Below are positions 55,692 through 64,000 of a stretch of 64,000 nt of DNA, one piece after another (positions within the stretch are counted from its first letter, which is position 1; each line of letters starts with the position of its first letter). The notes beneath the pieces were generated by a model that was given only the letters and a program-made list of their open reading frames with translations, was not told the DNA's origin and searched no databases. Source of the DNA: Pararhodobacter sp. (GTDB lineage Bacteria > Pseudomonadota > Alphaproteobacteria > Rhodobacterales > Rhodobacteraceae); assembly GCA_020832545.1 (NCBI GenBank), contig JAFIEK010000005.1:62001-126000 (forward strand), written 5' to 3'. A program made the translations under genes and the position numbers.

Positions 55692-57143
55692 ATGCCGTCA
55701 GCGCCACGGCCCGGGGGGTTGGATATTTGGCATCGCGCCACCTTGAGCGCGCAGATCGCAGCCCTGATGCTGGTTGGTGCCGCTTTCGCAGAGGCCACCG
55801 AAAACGACAGGTCCCAAAGCGAGCGCGGCGAATATGTGGCCCGAGCCGCAGGTTGCATGTCATGTCACCGCGAGGACCTGTCAGGCGGGTATGAGGTGGA
55901 AACCCCGATGGGCACCATTGTCGCCAGCAATATCAGCCCGTCGCTGGCCTATGGCATCGGCACATATAGCCGGAATGATCTGGCCCGAGTGCTGCACCAT
56001 GGCATCGCCCCGGACCGCAGGCTGTATCCGGCCATGCCCTATACCTCTTACCGGGGCATGACCGATGCGGATATCGATGATCTCTATGTTTGGCTGCAAG
56101 CGCAGGAGCCGGTCGATGAACCCCCTGAGAACGTGACCGACCTGCCCTTTCCCTTCAACATCCGCGCCGGGATGATGGTGTGGAACTGGCTTTACCTGAC
56201 TGAGCGCGATCTGCCGCCCATCGAGGATCCGGTTTTGTATCGCGGGGCCTATCTGGTCAATCATCTGGGCCATTGCGGCGAGTGTCACACCCCGCGCAAT
56301 GACTTTTTCGCCATGCGCGATGACCAGTATCTGGCGGGTGAGGTGCTGGATGGATGGCTGTCGCCGAACCTGACCTCAGATCTGGTCATGGGGATCGGCG
56401 CATGGTCAGAGCGTGATATCGTCGATTATCTGCGCACCGGGCATGCGGGCAATGTGGTGCAGGCCGCCGGGCCAATGGCCGAGTTCGTGCGCCACAGCAC
56501 CCGCCATCTGGATGATGATGACCTTGCGGCGATGGCGGGCTATCTGAAAACCCTGCCCCCCGTCTGGGAGGGGGTGCAGGACATTCCCGCCGTTCTGCCA
56601 GAGTTGGCGCGCGCTGAGCCGGAGCACCGCTATGGCCAGATCCGCGAAGAAATGGCGCGCGCGCTGGCGCGCCCCGATCTGTCAGAGCCGGAGGGGCTTT
56701 ATATTACCCATTGCGCGGCCTGCCACGGGGTCACCGGGCAAGGCCAGCCGCAGGCCTATTATCCGCCCCTGATCCAGAACGCCGCGCTGCGCCGGGCGGA
56801 TGCGAACAACCTGTTGCAGGTGTTGCTGCACGGGGTGCCCGCAGGCAAGCTGGACCGCGCCCCGGCAATGCCCGGCTTTGCGGGGGAACTGGACGCTGAT
56901 CAGATCGCCACGCTTGCCAACTACACCCGCACCACCTTTGGCGAGCGCGAGGACAGCGCGCTGACCGCCGCAGATGTCCAGCGCGTCCTTGCTTCGGAAG
57001 AAGAGATGCCCGCGCCCCTGCGCACTCTTCAGGTGCTGGCATGGGTGGGGCTGATTGGCGCGCTGGCAATTCTGGCCCTGATCGGCTGGTGGGTCACGCG
57101 GCGGCGGCGGCGGGCGCAGCCCGGCAACCGGCAGGAGGTCTGA
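55692..57143 (+). CDS. Membrane-anchored triheme cytochrome c subunit
   Basis: A 483-residue protein with a signal sequence (residues about 15-33, IAALMLVGAAFA), three heme-binding motifs (CMSCH near residue 55, CGECH near 196 and CAACH near 340) and a C-terminal anchor helix at about 450-470, followed by a basic stretch. This is the architecture of the AdhB/GadC-type cytochrome subunits that pass electrons from periplasmic dehydrogenases to ubiquinone. It lies 4 bases before the amine oxidase gene, so the two should form one electron-transfer system. Confidence 0.9.
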   Translation: MPSAPRPGGLDIWHRATLSAQIAALMLVGAAFAEATENDRSQSERGEYVARAAGCMSCHREDLSGGYEVETPMGTIVASNISPSLAYGIGTYSRNDLARVLHHGIAPDRRLYPAMPYTSYRGMTDADIDDLYVWLQAQEPVDEPPENVTDLPFPFNIRAGMMVWNWLYLTERDLPPIEDPVLYRGAYLVNHLGHCGECHTPRNDFFAMRDDQYLAGEVLDGWLSPNLTSDLVMGIGAWSERDIVDYLRTGHAGNVVQAAGPMAEFVRHSTRHLDDDDLAAMAGYLKTLPPVWEGVQDIPAVLPELARAEPEHRYGQIREEMARALARPDLSEPEGLYITHCAACHGVTGQGQPQAYYPPLIQNAALRRADANNLLQVLLHGVPAGKLDRAPAMPGFAGELDADQIATLANYTRTTFGEREDSALTAADVQRVLASEEEMPAPLRTLQVLAWVGLIGALAILALIGWWVTRRRRRAQPGNRQEV

Positions 57144-57147
57144 CATC

Positions 57148-58749
57148 ATGACAAGCACCCGTTTCAACCCCAGCCGACGGCAGTTGCTGGCGATGATCGG
57201 CAAGGTCGCCGGTGGGGCGGCGATGTATCAGGCCATGACCAGCCTCGGCTTCGCGCAAACCTCTGGCTACAGCGGCGCGGTGTCGCTGCAAGGCCCGCGT
57301 GAGGGGCGACGTGTGCTGATCCTTGGCGCTGGCATCGCCGGTATGGCCGCCGCCTATGAAATGCGCCGCGCGGGCTATGAGGTCAGGATCCTTGAGTATC
57401 AGGCCCGTCAGGGCGGGCGCTGCCTGACCCTGCGCGGCGGCGACCGCTATACCGAGATGGGCGGGCATGAGATTGCTTGCGATTTTCAGGGCGATGGCTA
57501 TTTCAACCCCGGCCCGTGGCGCCTGCCAGTCCATCACCGCGCGGTGTTCGACTATTGCCGCAGGCTGGGCGTGCCCTTGCAGCCGTTCATCAACAAGAAC
57601 AACAAGGCCTATCTGCATTCCGCCAGCGCCTTCGACGGCCAGCCGCAGCGCATCGGCCATGTTGAGACAGACATGCGCGGCCATGTCTCGGAACTGCTGG
57701 CCAAATCGCTGAATCAGGGTGATCTGGACAATGCCGTCAGCGCTGAAGATCGCGAAAAGCTGCTGGAGGGGCTGAAGGAATGGGGCGTTCTGGACAGCGA
57801 CTACCGCTACAGTGTCAGCGATGATCTGGGCGAGGTGCGTGGCTGGGATATCCGGCCCGGCGGCGGGCTGATGGCGGAAAAGTCGCCCTCGCAACCCAAT
57901 GATCTGTCACCACTGCTGCAATCAGGACTGTGGGAACAGCTGTTCAATTTCAACGACTATCTGTTCGAACCACCGATGTTCGAGCCAGTGGGCGGTATGG
58001 ACGCGATCACCGACGCCTTTGCGCGCGATGTGTCTGACCTGATCCGGTTCAACGCCCGCGTCACCCGCATTGCGCAGAATGAGAACGGTGTGAGCATAAC
58101 CTATGAGGATGGCGGGCGCGGTGGCGAGATGCGCGAGGAAACCGCCGACTGGTGCCTCTGCACGATCCCGCTGTCGGTGCTGGTTCAGCTGGATGTCGAT
58201 TGCTCGGACGCCATGCGCCGGGCGATCGCGGCGGTGCCCTATGCCTCGGCCTTCAAGGTCGCGCTGGAGTTCCGCCGCCGCTTCTGGGAGCAGGATGACT
58301 GGATCATGGGCGGGATCAGCTATACCGATCTGCCGCTGGTGCAGATCGCCTATCCCAACTACGGGTTCCTGTCCGACGGCCCGGCGGTCTTGCAGGCCGC
58401 TTACGACACGGCGACGGCGGGGCGCACCTTCACCTATTCCTGGTCTTCGATGACGCCACAGGAACGCATCGAGGCGGCGCTGGAACTGGGCCGCCAGATC
58501 CATCCGCAATACGATGCCGAGTTCATGTCCGGCACCTCATGGGTATGGCACCGGGTGGACTGGTCGCTTGGCTGTTACGGGCAATGGACCGACGATCTGC
58601 GCGACGAGCATTACGAGACCCTGTGCGAGATCGACAACCGGCTGGTGCTGGCGGGCGAGCATTGCTCACATATCCCGGCATGGCTGGAGGGTTCGCTGCT
58701 GTCGGCGCTGGATGCGATTAAGCGCCTTGATCAGAGGGAGAATGCCTGA
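57148..58749 (+). CDS. Tat-exported flavin amine oxidase/dehydrogenase
   Basis: A 533-residue FAD enzyme of the monoamine oxidase family. The N-terminus has a twin-arginine signal, SRRQLLAMIG, which sends it folded to the periplasm. The FAD-binding motif is LILGAGIAGMAAAYEMRRAG near residue 55, and the C-terminal FAD block is LAGEHCSHIPAWLEGSLLSA. Flanking genes encode periplasmic cytochromes c, so electrons probably go to the respiratory chain rather than to oxygen, as shown for Pseudomonas nicotine oxidoreductase NicA2. Substrate is unknown. Confidence 0.88.
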   Translation: MTSTRFNPSRRQLLAMIGKVAGGAAMYQAMTSLGFAQTSGYSGAVSLQGPREGRRVLILGAGIAGMAAAYEMRRAGYEVRILEYQARQGGRCLTLRGGDRYTEMGGHEIACDFQGDGYFNPGPWRLPVHHRAVFDYCRRLGVPLQPFINKNNKAYLHSASAFDGQPQRIGHVETDMRGHVSELLAKSLNQGDLDNAVSAEDREKLLEGLKEWGVLDSDYRYSVSDDLGEVRGWDIRPGGGLMAEKSPSQPNDLSPLLQSGLWEQLFNFNDYLFEPPMFEPVGGMDAITDAFARDVSDLIRFNARVTRIAQNENGVSITYEDGGRGGEMREETADWCLCTIPLSVLVQLDVDCSDAMRRAIAAVPYASAFKVALEFRRRFWEQDDWIMGGISYTDLPLVQIAYPNYGFLSDGPAVLQAAYDTATAGRTFTYSWSSMTPQERIEAALELGRQIHPQYDAEFMSGTSWVWHRVDWSLGCYGQWTDDLRDEHYETLCEIDNRLVLAGEHCSHIPAWLEGSLLSALDAIKRLDQRENA

Positions 58750-58750
58750 G

Positions 58751-59215
58751 ATGCCCCGGCGACCCCTCTATACATACCTCATGCTGGCCCTGCTGGCCGC
58801 CCTGCTTGCCGTTGCCGCCCTTGCGCAGGAGGCACCGGAACCCACCGTAGAGGACGACGCCATGCAAAGGCTTCTGGCGCGCTTCTCCGACCATCCTGAC
58901 CATTTCACGCAGACCAGTGGTGAAGCGCTTTACCGCGCCACCTGTCAGGCCTGCCATATGGAGGACGGGCAGGGCGACATGGGGGCCGGGGCCCACCCGC
59001 CCCTGACCGATAACCCCAAGATGAACTCACGCCACTTCGTCGCGGGTGTCATCCTGACCGGCTATCACGGCATGCCGGGTTTTGCAGACGTGATGTCAGA
59101 TGAACAGGTCGCTGCGGTGACAGATTATGTGCGCAGCCATTTCGGCAATGACTACCCTGACATGATCACCCCCGATGAGGTCGCAAACCTGCGCCCGCCT
59201 GACAACGCGGACTGA
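58751..59215 (+). CDS. Small monoheme cytochrome c
   Basis: A 154-residue protein with an N-terminal signal/anchor helix (residues 8-28), a single CQACH heme site at about residue 67, and a downstream Met ligand candidate in GYHGMPGF. It is a likely soluble or anchored electron carrier for the amine oxidase. The start at 58751 is preferred because GAGGGAG lies at proper distance; an in-frame ATG at 58742 overlaps the stop of the oxidase gene. It closes the three-gene operon. Confidence 0.85.
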   Translation: MPRRPLYTYLMLALLAALLAVAALAQEAPEPTVEDDAMQRLLARFSDHPDHFTQTSGEALYRATCQACHMEDGQGDMGAGAHPPLTDNPKMNSRHFVAGVILTGYHGMPGFADVMSDEQVAAVTDYVRSHFGNDYPDMITPDEVANLRPPDNAD

Positions 59216-59241
59216 CCGCCCCTGATCATCTGTAGGGGCGG
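59216..59241 (+). terminator. Hairpin after the cytochrome gene
   Basis: CCGCCCCT (59216-59223) and AGGGGCGG (59234-59241) are perfect arms with a 10-base loop directly after the stop. No T-run follows, so it may be a weak terminator or a transcript-end stabiliser. Confidence 0.4.
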
Positions 59242-59348
59242 GAACATTGGGGTTGGTGCCTATTGGGGTTGTGCCTGGCGCGGATCCTGGTTCAACTGGT
59301 GGCTGTTTCACCAAGCTCAGACCGTTGAAAAGGACCGATGTCTTGACC

Positions 59349-60389
59349 ATGACCCCTGACGCCTCGCCCCTCGCCACCCTGCCCCGTGCGCAGCTGTCCG
59401 CAAATGGCCCGCAGGTGGCGCGGTTGTGTCTGGGTACGATGATGTTCGGCGCGCGCACCGATAAGGCCGAGGCCGCGCGCATACTGGCGCGTTACCGCGC
59501 CGCAGGAGGCGATTTCATCGATACCGCCGACACATATGCCGGGGGCGCATCCGAGGCGATGCTGGGCGATCTGACCGGCGGCGACTGGGCCGGGCTGACA
59601 CTGGCCAGCAAAGTGGGTAACCCGGTTGACGGGGTGGCGGGCTCTGGCGGGCTGGCGCCGGACTGGGTGGCGCAGGCGGCGGCGATGTCGCTGGAGCGGT
59701 TGAACGCGGACAGGATGGACCTTTACTGGCTGCACAAACCAGACCCGCAAACGCCCCTGCCCGAGACACTGGGCGCGCTGGCAGAGCTGTTGCGGCAGGG
59801 CATGATCACCCACTGGGGCCTGTCAAACTTTCGCGGCTGGCAGGTGGCCGAGGCGGTGCGGCTGGCCGATACCATGGGCCTGCCCCGCCCGGTCGCGGTG
59901 CAGCCCTACTATCACCTTCTCAACCGCGAGGCCGAGGCTGATCTGATCCCCGCCGCGCGGCATTACGGCATGGGGATCGTGCCCTATTCGCCACTGGCGC
60001 GCGGGGTGTTGACCGGCAAATACCGCACCGGCACGCCGGAAGATTCGCGCGCCGGTCGCTCTGACACCCGGATGATGGAGGTGGAGTTCCGCCCCGAGAC
60101 ACTGGCCGCCGCTGCCCGTGCCGCCGATCATGCCGAGGGCACGGGGCGCAGCCCGGCGGGCCTTGCGTTGAACTGGGTGCTGGCCTGCGACGGGGTCACC
60201 AGCCTGCTGGCCGGGCCGCGCACGCTGGCGCAGCTTCAGGGCTATCTGGATGCAATTGCCGAGCCCTTTGCCGCCGCGGATGAGGCTGTTCTGTCGGCGC
60301 TCTGCCCGGCGGGTGAGACACCGGGCGGTCACCGCGACCCGCGCTATCCGCTGCAAGGGCGCGCAACCACGGGGCTGGCGACGCGATGA
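59349..60389 (+). CDS. Aldo/keto reductase family oxidoreductase
   Basis: A 346-residue (alpha/beta)8 enzyme. LCLGTMMFGARTDKAEAARI starts the barrel; FIDTADTYAGGASE carries the catalytic Asp and Tyr; ASKVGN carries the Lys; and MDLYWLHKPDP carries the His. The family reduces carbonyls with NADPH. The start at 59349 is the first family-like position; a TTG 6 bases before it is an alternative and lies at better distance from AAAAGGA. The gene is separated by 133 bp from the cytochrome operon, and its relation to it is unknown. Confidence 0.88.
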   Translation: MTPDASPLATLPRAQLSANGPQVARLCLGTMMFGARTDKAEAARILARYRAAGGDFIDTADTYAGGASEAMLGDLTGGDWAGLTLASKVGNPVDGVAGSGGLAPDWVAQAAAMSLERLNADRMDLYWLHKPDPQTPLPETLGALAELLRQGMITHWGLSNFRGWQVAEAVRLADTMGLPRPVAVQPYYHLLNREAEADLIPAARHYGMGIVPYSPLARGVLTGKYRTGTPEDSRAGRSDTRMMEVEFRPETLAAAARAADHAEGTGRSPAGLALNWVLACDGVTSLLAGPRTLAQLQGYLDAIAEPFAAADEAVLSALCPAGETPGGHRDPRYPLQGRATTGLATR

Positions 60390-60426
60390 CCCGGCTTTGG
60401 CAGGCCGCGCAAATCTGCGCTGTGTG

Positions 60427-61575
60427 TCAGGCCACCCGGCGCTTCAGCTGAGCCGCCATCACGTCGAACAGACCCTCGATGGCGTCAACCCGGGTGACAA
60501 CACCGGGTGAAAGCCGCAACAACGCGCTGCGGCAATCCACCGAGAACCCCTCAGCCCCCAGCGCGGTCACCATCGCCGCCGCCTGTTCCGCATCGGCAAG
60601 GCGCAAGATCACCGTGCCGCCGCGCGCGCCCGCGTCTCGCGGCGAATGCAGCGGCAGATCCAGCGCATCGGCGCGGGCGATGATGCGCTCAACCATTTGC
60701 CGGTTCCTGTCCAGCATCTGCGGCCGGTCCTGTGTGGCCTGCCATTTCAACGCCGGAACCGAGGCCAGAGCGGCCAGCGCCGAGGGTGTCCCACCATCGA
60801 AGCGGCGGATATCCGGGGCATAGTCGAAGGCATCCAGATCCCACGAAAAGGGGTTGTCCTGCGAGAACCAGCCCCGCCCCTCAGGGTTCAGCGACGGGAT
60901 CAGCGGCGCGTCGATATAAAGTATCCCCGCACCTGATGTGCCGCATATCCATTTCAGGCTGGTGGACAGCACAAAATCCACCTTCGGTTCCTGCGCGTCG
61001 AATGGAAGCAGCCCGGCGGCCTGCGTGATATCCACGCCGATCAGGCTGCCCATCTCGCGCCCATGCGCGACCAGCGGTGCCAGATCCACCCGCGCCGAGG
61101 CGGTCGATGTCACCAGCGTGATCAGCGCCAGCGCCACGTCACGGCCCCAATGGGCGATGAAATCCTCAGCCTCAACCCACGCCTTGCCTTCGCTCAAAGG
61201 CACCGTGTGCAAGGTAAAGCCCAGCTTGGGGGCCAGCCCGGCCAGCAGGAAATGCAGCGAAGGAAAGCAATCGGCGGCCACCAGAACCCGCTTGTCGCGC
61301 AGCATCCCCTCGGGCAGCGCGCGGATCAGCCGGTGCAGCCCGTCGGTGACGCTTTCGCAGGTGGTCAGCGTGCCCTCGGGCGCGTTGATCTCATGGCGCC
61401 ACAGGTCAATGAATTCCTGCCGTCGGCCCAGCACATACCCCCATTGCCCGTCATTGGGCGCGGACCATGCGGCGGCGTATTCAGCCATGGCGGCGCTCAG
61501 CCCCTCTTCCTTTCCCGGATACATACCGATGGAATGATAGAGGAAATAGCCGCCGTGGTTGGTATTGCTCAGCAT
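60427..61575 (-). CDS. Kynureninase-like/class V aminotransferase-fold PLP enzyme
   Basis: A 382-residue PLP enzyme. ITLVTSTASARVDLAPLV, IGVDITQAAGLLPFD and STSLKWICGTSGAGILYI contain the PLP aspartate and the Schiff-base Lys (in SLKW near residue 212), and FDGGTPSALAALASVPAL is a family block. The sequence resembles kynureninases, but I cannot confirm the substrate specificity. It follows the TRAP transporter genes by 15 bases on the same strand, so it probably acts on the imported compound. Confidence 0.8.
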   Translation of the reverse strand: MLSNTNHGGYFLYHSIGMYPGKEEGLSAAMAEYAAAWSAPNDGQWGYVLGRRQEFIDLWRHEINAPEGTLTTCESVTDGLHRLIRALPEGMLRDKRVLVAADCFPSLHFLLAGLAPKLGFTLHTVPLSEGKAWVEAEDFIAHWGRDVALALITLVTSTASARVDLAPLVAHGREMGSLIGVDITQAAGLLPFDAQEPKVDFVLSTSLKWICGTSGAGILYIDAPLIPSLNPEGRGWFSQDNPFSWDLDAFDYAPDIRRFDGGTPSALAALASVPALKWQATQDRPQMLDRNRQMVERIIARADALDLPLHSPRDAGARGGTVILRLADAEQAAAMVTALGAEGFSVDCRSALLRLSPGVVTRVDAIEGLFDVMAAQLKRRVA

Positions 61576-61589
61576 TCTTTATCCTTACG

Positions 61590-62882
61590 TCAGAAACCCA
61601 GAACGGTGGGTAGCCACAGGCTGAAGCCCGGCACCGCCGCAATCAGAAGCAGCCCCGCCATATTGACCAGCAGGAAGGGAAGTGAGGCACGGATCAGGGG
61701 CACCAACCCGCAACCCGCGATCCGCTCAGCCGCAAACAGGCACACGCCCAAGGGCGGTGTCAACAGCCCGATGTTCAGGTTCAGAATTGCGATCACGCCG
61801 AAATGCAGCGGGTCAATCCCGGCCAGCACCGCCGCCGCTGACAGAAGCGGGCCAAAGAGGATGATCACCGTGGTGGGGTCAATGAACATGCCCAGAACCA
61901 GCAGCACGGCATTGAACACCAAAAGCGTGCCCAGATAGCCCAGCTCCCAGCCGCCGACATGGGCAGCGATCATGCGCGGCACGTTCTCCATGCCCATGAC
62001 CCATGAAAACGCGGCACCACAGCCAACGATGATCAAGAGCTGACCGGAAAAAAGCGCCGAACGCTGAAACACGCCGCCCAGATCGGCCCATCCCATCGAG
62101 CGGTAGAGCACCACTGACACAATCAGCGCATAGGCCGCCGCCACGCCACCGGCCTCGGTCGGGGTCATGAACCCGCCCAGAAGGCCCGCCAGAATGATCA
62201 CCGGGATCATCAGCGGCACCAGCGCCGCGCCCGTGGCGCGCGCCACTACCGGCATCGAGCGGTCCATGTCAACGCGCGGATAGTTGTGAACCCGCGCCTG
62301 CACCGCCACCAGCCCCATCTGCACCAGCCCGATCACCAGCCCCGGTATCAGCGTGGCCGCCATCAGCGCGCCGATGGACAGCCCGGTCATCGAGCCGTAG
62401 ATCACCGCCACCAGCGAGGGCGGCACCATCGGCCCGATGATGGAGGATGACGCCGTGACCGCCGCCGCATAGGCCGCCGTATAGCCCTGCTTCACCATTG
62501 CCGGAATGAACACCCGGCCAAGTGCGGCAATGTCGCCCAGTGCCACGCCGGTGATGCCGGAAAACAGGATCGATGCCCCGATATTGACCTGCGCCAGACC
62601 GCCGCGCATCCAGCCGAACAGGACATTGGCGAAATGGATCAGCCGGTCGGTGATGCGGCCTGCGTTGATCAGCTCTCCGGCCAGAATGAACAGCGGAATG
62701 GCCATCAGCACAAACGAGTCCATCCCCTGATAGACCCGCTCAGCCGCCACCGGCAGAAAGCGCCACTTGTCGGCGTAGACCACCCAGACCAGCATAGCGG
62801 CCATCATCGACCATGCCACCGGCAGGCCGATCAGCAAGAGCCCCAGAAAGCTGGCAAGCAGCATCAGAAGTGTGTCGGTCAT
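61590..62882 (-). CDS. TRAP transporter large permease (DctM family)
   Basis: A 430-residue membrane protein with about 12 helices. Family signatures are AIPLFILAGELINAGRITDR, GMMVPPSL-like IGPMVPPSLVAVIYG, and TPTEAGGVAAAYALIV. With DctQ it forms the Na+-driven channel. The start overlaps the DctQ stop by four bases. Confidence 0.93.
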   Translation of the reverse strand: MTDTLLMLLASFLGLLLIGLPVAWSMMAAMLVWVVYADKWRFLPVAAERVYQGMDSFVLMAIPLFILAGELINAGRITDRLIHFANVLFGWMRGGLAQVNIGASILFSGITGVALGDIAALGRVFIPAMVKQGYTAAYAAAVTASSSIIGPMVPPSLVAVIYGSMTGLSIGALMAATLIPGLVIGLVQMGLVAVQARVHNYPRVDMDRSMPVVARATGAALVPLMIPVIILAGLLGGFMTPTEAGGVAAAYALIVSVVLYRSMGWADLGGVFQRSALFSGQLLIIVGCGAAFSWVMGMENVPRMIAAHVGGWELGYLGTLLVFNAVLLVLGMFIDPTTVIILFGPLLSAAAVLAGIDPLHFGVIAILNLNIGLLTPPLGVCLFAAERIAGCGLVPLIRASLPFLLVNMAGLLLIAAVPGFSLWLPTVLGF

Positions 62883-63361
62883 GTCAGACGGTCCCGCAAC
62901 AAAAGCCGCGCCAGCGCGAACATGCTGGCGAGCGCGAAGGCGATGGGCACCGCTGCATAGGGCCAGGCCAGGCTGATCCGCAGCCCCTCGCTGCGTTGCA
63001 TGGCGGCGAACTGCACCATGTCGAGGCCTTGCCAGAACAGCACCAGAAAGACGCCCAGCGAGATGGTATCGAGCACAAACTCCAGCGCCCGGCCCAAAGG
63101 CCGCGCCAATGTGTGCAGCACCACCGGCAGCAGGTCGATGCGGATATGGCTGCCCTCGCGCACCGCCACGGCGGTGGCCAGCAGCGCCATCCAGATCATC
63201 GCATAGCGCGCCACCTCTTCAGTGAACACCGGGACCCCGCCGCCGGAATAGCGCAGGATCACCTGCGCCACCACCAGCGCGAACATGCCCATCAGGCACA
63301 GGGCTGCGGCAATGCGCAGCCCTGCCTCGATAGCGCGGATCAGGCTGACCAGCGCCGTCAC
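62879..63361 (-). CDS. TRAP transporter small permease (DctQ family)
   Basis: A 160-residue protein with four helices and the DctQ-type motif PVFTEEVARYAMIWMALL. The GTG at 63361 is chosen because it is 1 base after the stop of the binding-protein gene; an ATG at 63400 would overlap that gene by 38 bases. It links the periplasmic binding protein to the large permease. Confidence 0.88.
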   Translation of the reverse strand: MTALVSLIRAIEAGLRIAAALCLMGMFALVVAQVILRYSGGGVPVFTEEVARYAMIWMALLATAVAVREGSHIRIDLLPVVLHTLARPLGRALEFVLDTISLGVFLVLFWQGLDMVQFAAMQRSEGLRISLAWPYAAVPIAFALASMFALARLLLRDRLT

Positions 63362-63362
63362 C

Positions 63363-64000
63363 TCAGCGCGCGGCCTCGACCGCGGCGATGGCCTCATCAA
63401 TCAGGGCGGGGTTGTCGATATTGGCGGCCAGCCAGTCATTGGCCACCGGCTGCATCACGTCGCGGAAGGCAGCGCGCTGTTCGTCCGTCAGCTCCACCAC
63501 CGTGACGCCCTGTTCGCGGGCGAAATCGATGGCCGAGGCCTCGACCGCGCGCGAGGTTTCGCGGTTGAAGGCAATCGCGGATTCGGCGGCGTCCAGCACC
63601 ACCTGCTGATACTCTTCGCTCAGGCTGTCAAAGAACATGTCCGAGATCCCCAGCGGGCCAAAGGCATAGGTATGGCCAGACAGAATCAGGTGGCTCTGCA
63701 CCTCATAAAGGTTGACCAGATTGAAGACCGAGACCGAGTTGTCCTGCCCGTCCACAACGCCGGTGCGCAGCGCGGTATACAATTCGCCAAACGCCACCGG
63801 GCTGGCCGAGGCACCCATCGCCTCAACCGGGATGGTGGCCAAGGGGCCAAGGACACGCAGTTTCAGCCCGGCCATATCTTCCGGGGTCTCAACGGCGCGG
63901 TCAGCGCTGAAATGCTTGAACCCGCCGGATTCCCACCAGCCCAGCACGCGGATGCCGGTGCTTTCGCGGATGTCCTCAGCCATGGCCTGGCCAAAGGGGC
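63363..64000 (-). CDS. TRAP transporter periplasmic binding protein (DctP family), C-terminal part
   Basis: The frame enters from the right edge and gives 212 residues, the C-terminal two thirds. The DctP signatures are LKLRVLGPLATIPVEAMGAS, PVAFGELYTALRTGVVDGQD and SGHTYAFGPLGISDMFFDSL. The conserved Arg of LKLRV binds the carboxylate of the ligand. The N-terminus and signal peptide are outside the window. It is the first gene of the TRAP operon visible here. Confidence 0.9.
   Translation of the reverse strand, partial: PFGQAMAEDIRESTGIRVLGWWESGGFKHFSADRAVETPEDMAGLKLRVLGPLATIPVEAMGASASPVAFGELYTALRTGVVDGQDNSVSVFNLVNLYEVQSHLILSGHTYAFGPLGISDMFFDSLSEEYQQVVLDAAESAIAFNRETSRAVEASAIDFAREQGVTVVELTDEQRAAFRDVMQPVANDWLAANIDNPALIDEAIAAVEAAR

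Noticed and set aside
59241-59245. GGAAC before the aldo/keto reductase gene as a possible EcfG promoter
   Set aside because: The nearest GGTT elements are at the wrong spacing (well outside 16-17 bases).

Overview
The window is a high-GC, gene-dense chromosomal segment that looks like an alphaproteobacterium, most likely Rhodobacterales/Rhodobacteraceae. The reasons are an EcfG-type sigma factor with matching promoter sequences, an HWE-family histidine kinase, TRAP and tripartite-tricarboxylate transporters, an AtuA/acyl-CoA gene set and a GlgE/TreS cluster. This assignment is inferred from gene content; no rRNA or other taxonomic marker is present, and I see no tRNA, CRISPR array or intact insertion sequence.

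Region 1 (1-4.9 kb) is accessory: the start of an M81 (MlrC-like) peptidase, a TetR regulator whose start lies in a long perfect inverted repeat, a Xre/RES toxin-antitoxin pair, a decayed agmatinase gene, and a LysR-DoxX-ring-cleavage dioxygenase set.

Region 2 (5-30 kb) is the core of the window and reads as a general-stress-response island. It holds a CheB-CheR-PAS-HWE hybrid kinase with a stand-alone receiver, an EcfG-like sigma factor, a tiny NepR-like protein, otsBA for trehalose, an AI-2E permease, a PRC-barrel protein, a DUF1622 membrane protein, a quinone-reductase/UbiA fusion and the operon glgE-treS/mak-glgB-treZ-treY. Six upstream regions here carry GGAAC-N16/17-(C/G)GTT, the EcfG promoter pattern: before the small KGG-type gene, before otsB and the AI-2E gene (divergent), before the PRC-barrel gene, before ecfG itself and before glgE. 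The operon encodes a loop between alpha-glucan, trehalose, maltose and maltose-1-phosphate.

Region 3 (30-47 kb) is catabolic: a TctCBA transporter with a Tm-1-like protein and a divergent IclR regulator; an aldehyde dehydrogenase-HAD-aminotransferase operon; an acyl-CoA cluster (OB-fold protein, thiolase, enoyl-CoA hydratase, nitronate monooxygenase, TetR, AtuA); and a junction where a short-chain dehydrogenase gene and a 3-hydroxyisobutyrate dehydrogenase-like gene were cut and joined.

Region 4 (46-55.5 kb) has an AbrB-type permease, an ABC exporter divergent from soxR with a SoxR box in a 19-bp-spaced promoter, the dTDP-rhamnose genes rfbCBDA, small membrane and lipoprotein genes, and a ccdAB pair.

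Region 5 (55.5-64 kb) has a probable periplasmic amine dehydrogenase system (triheme cytochrome c, Tat-exported flavin amine oxidase, monoheme cytochrome c), an aldo/keto reductase, a kynureninase-like PLP enzyme and a DctPQM TRAP transporter cut by the right edge.
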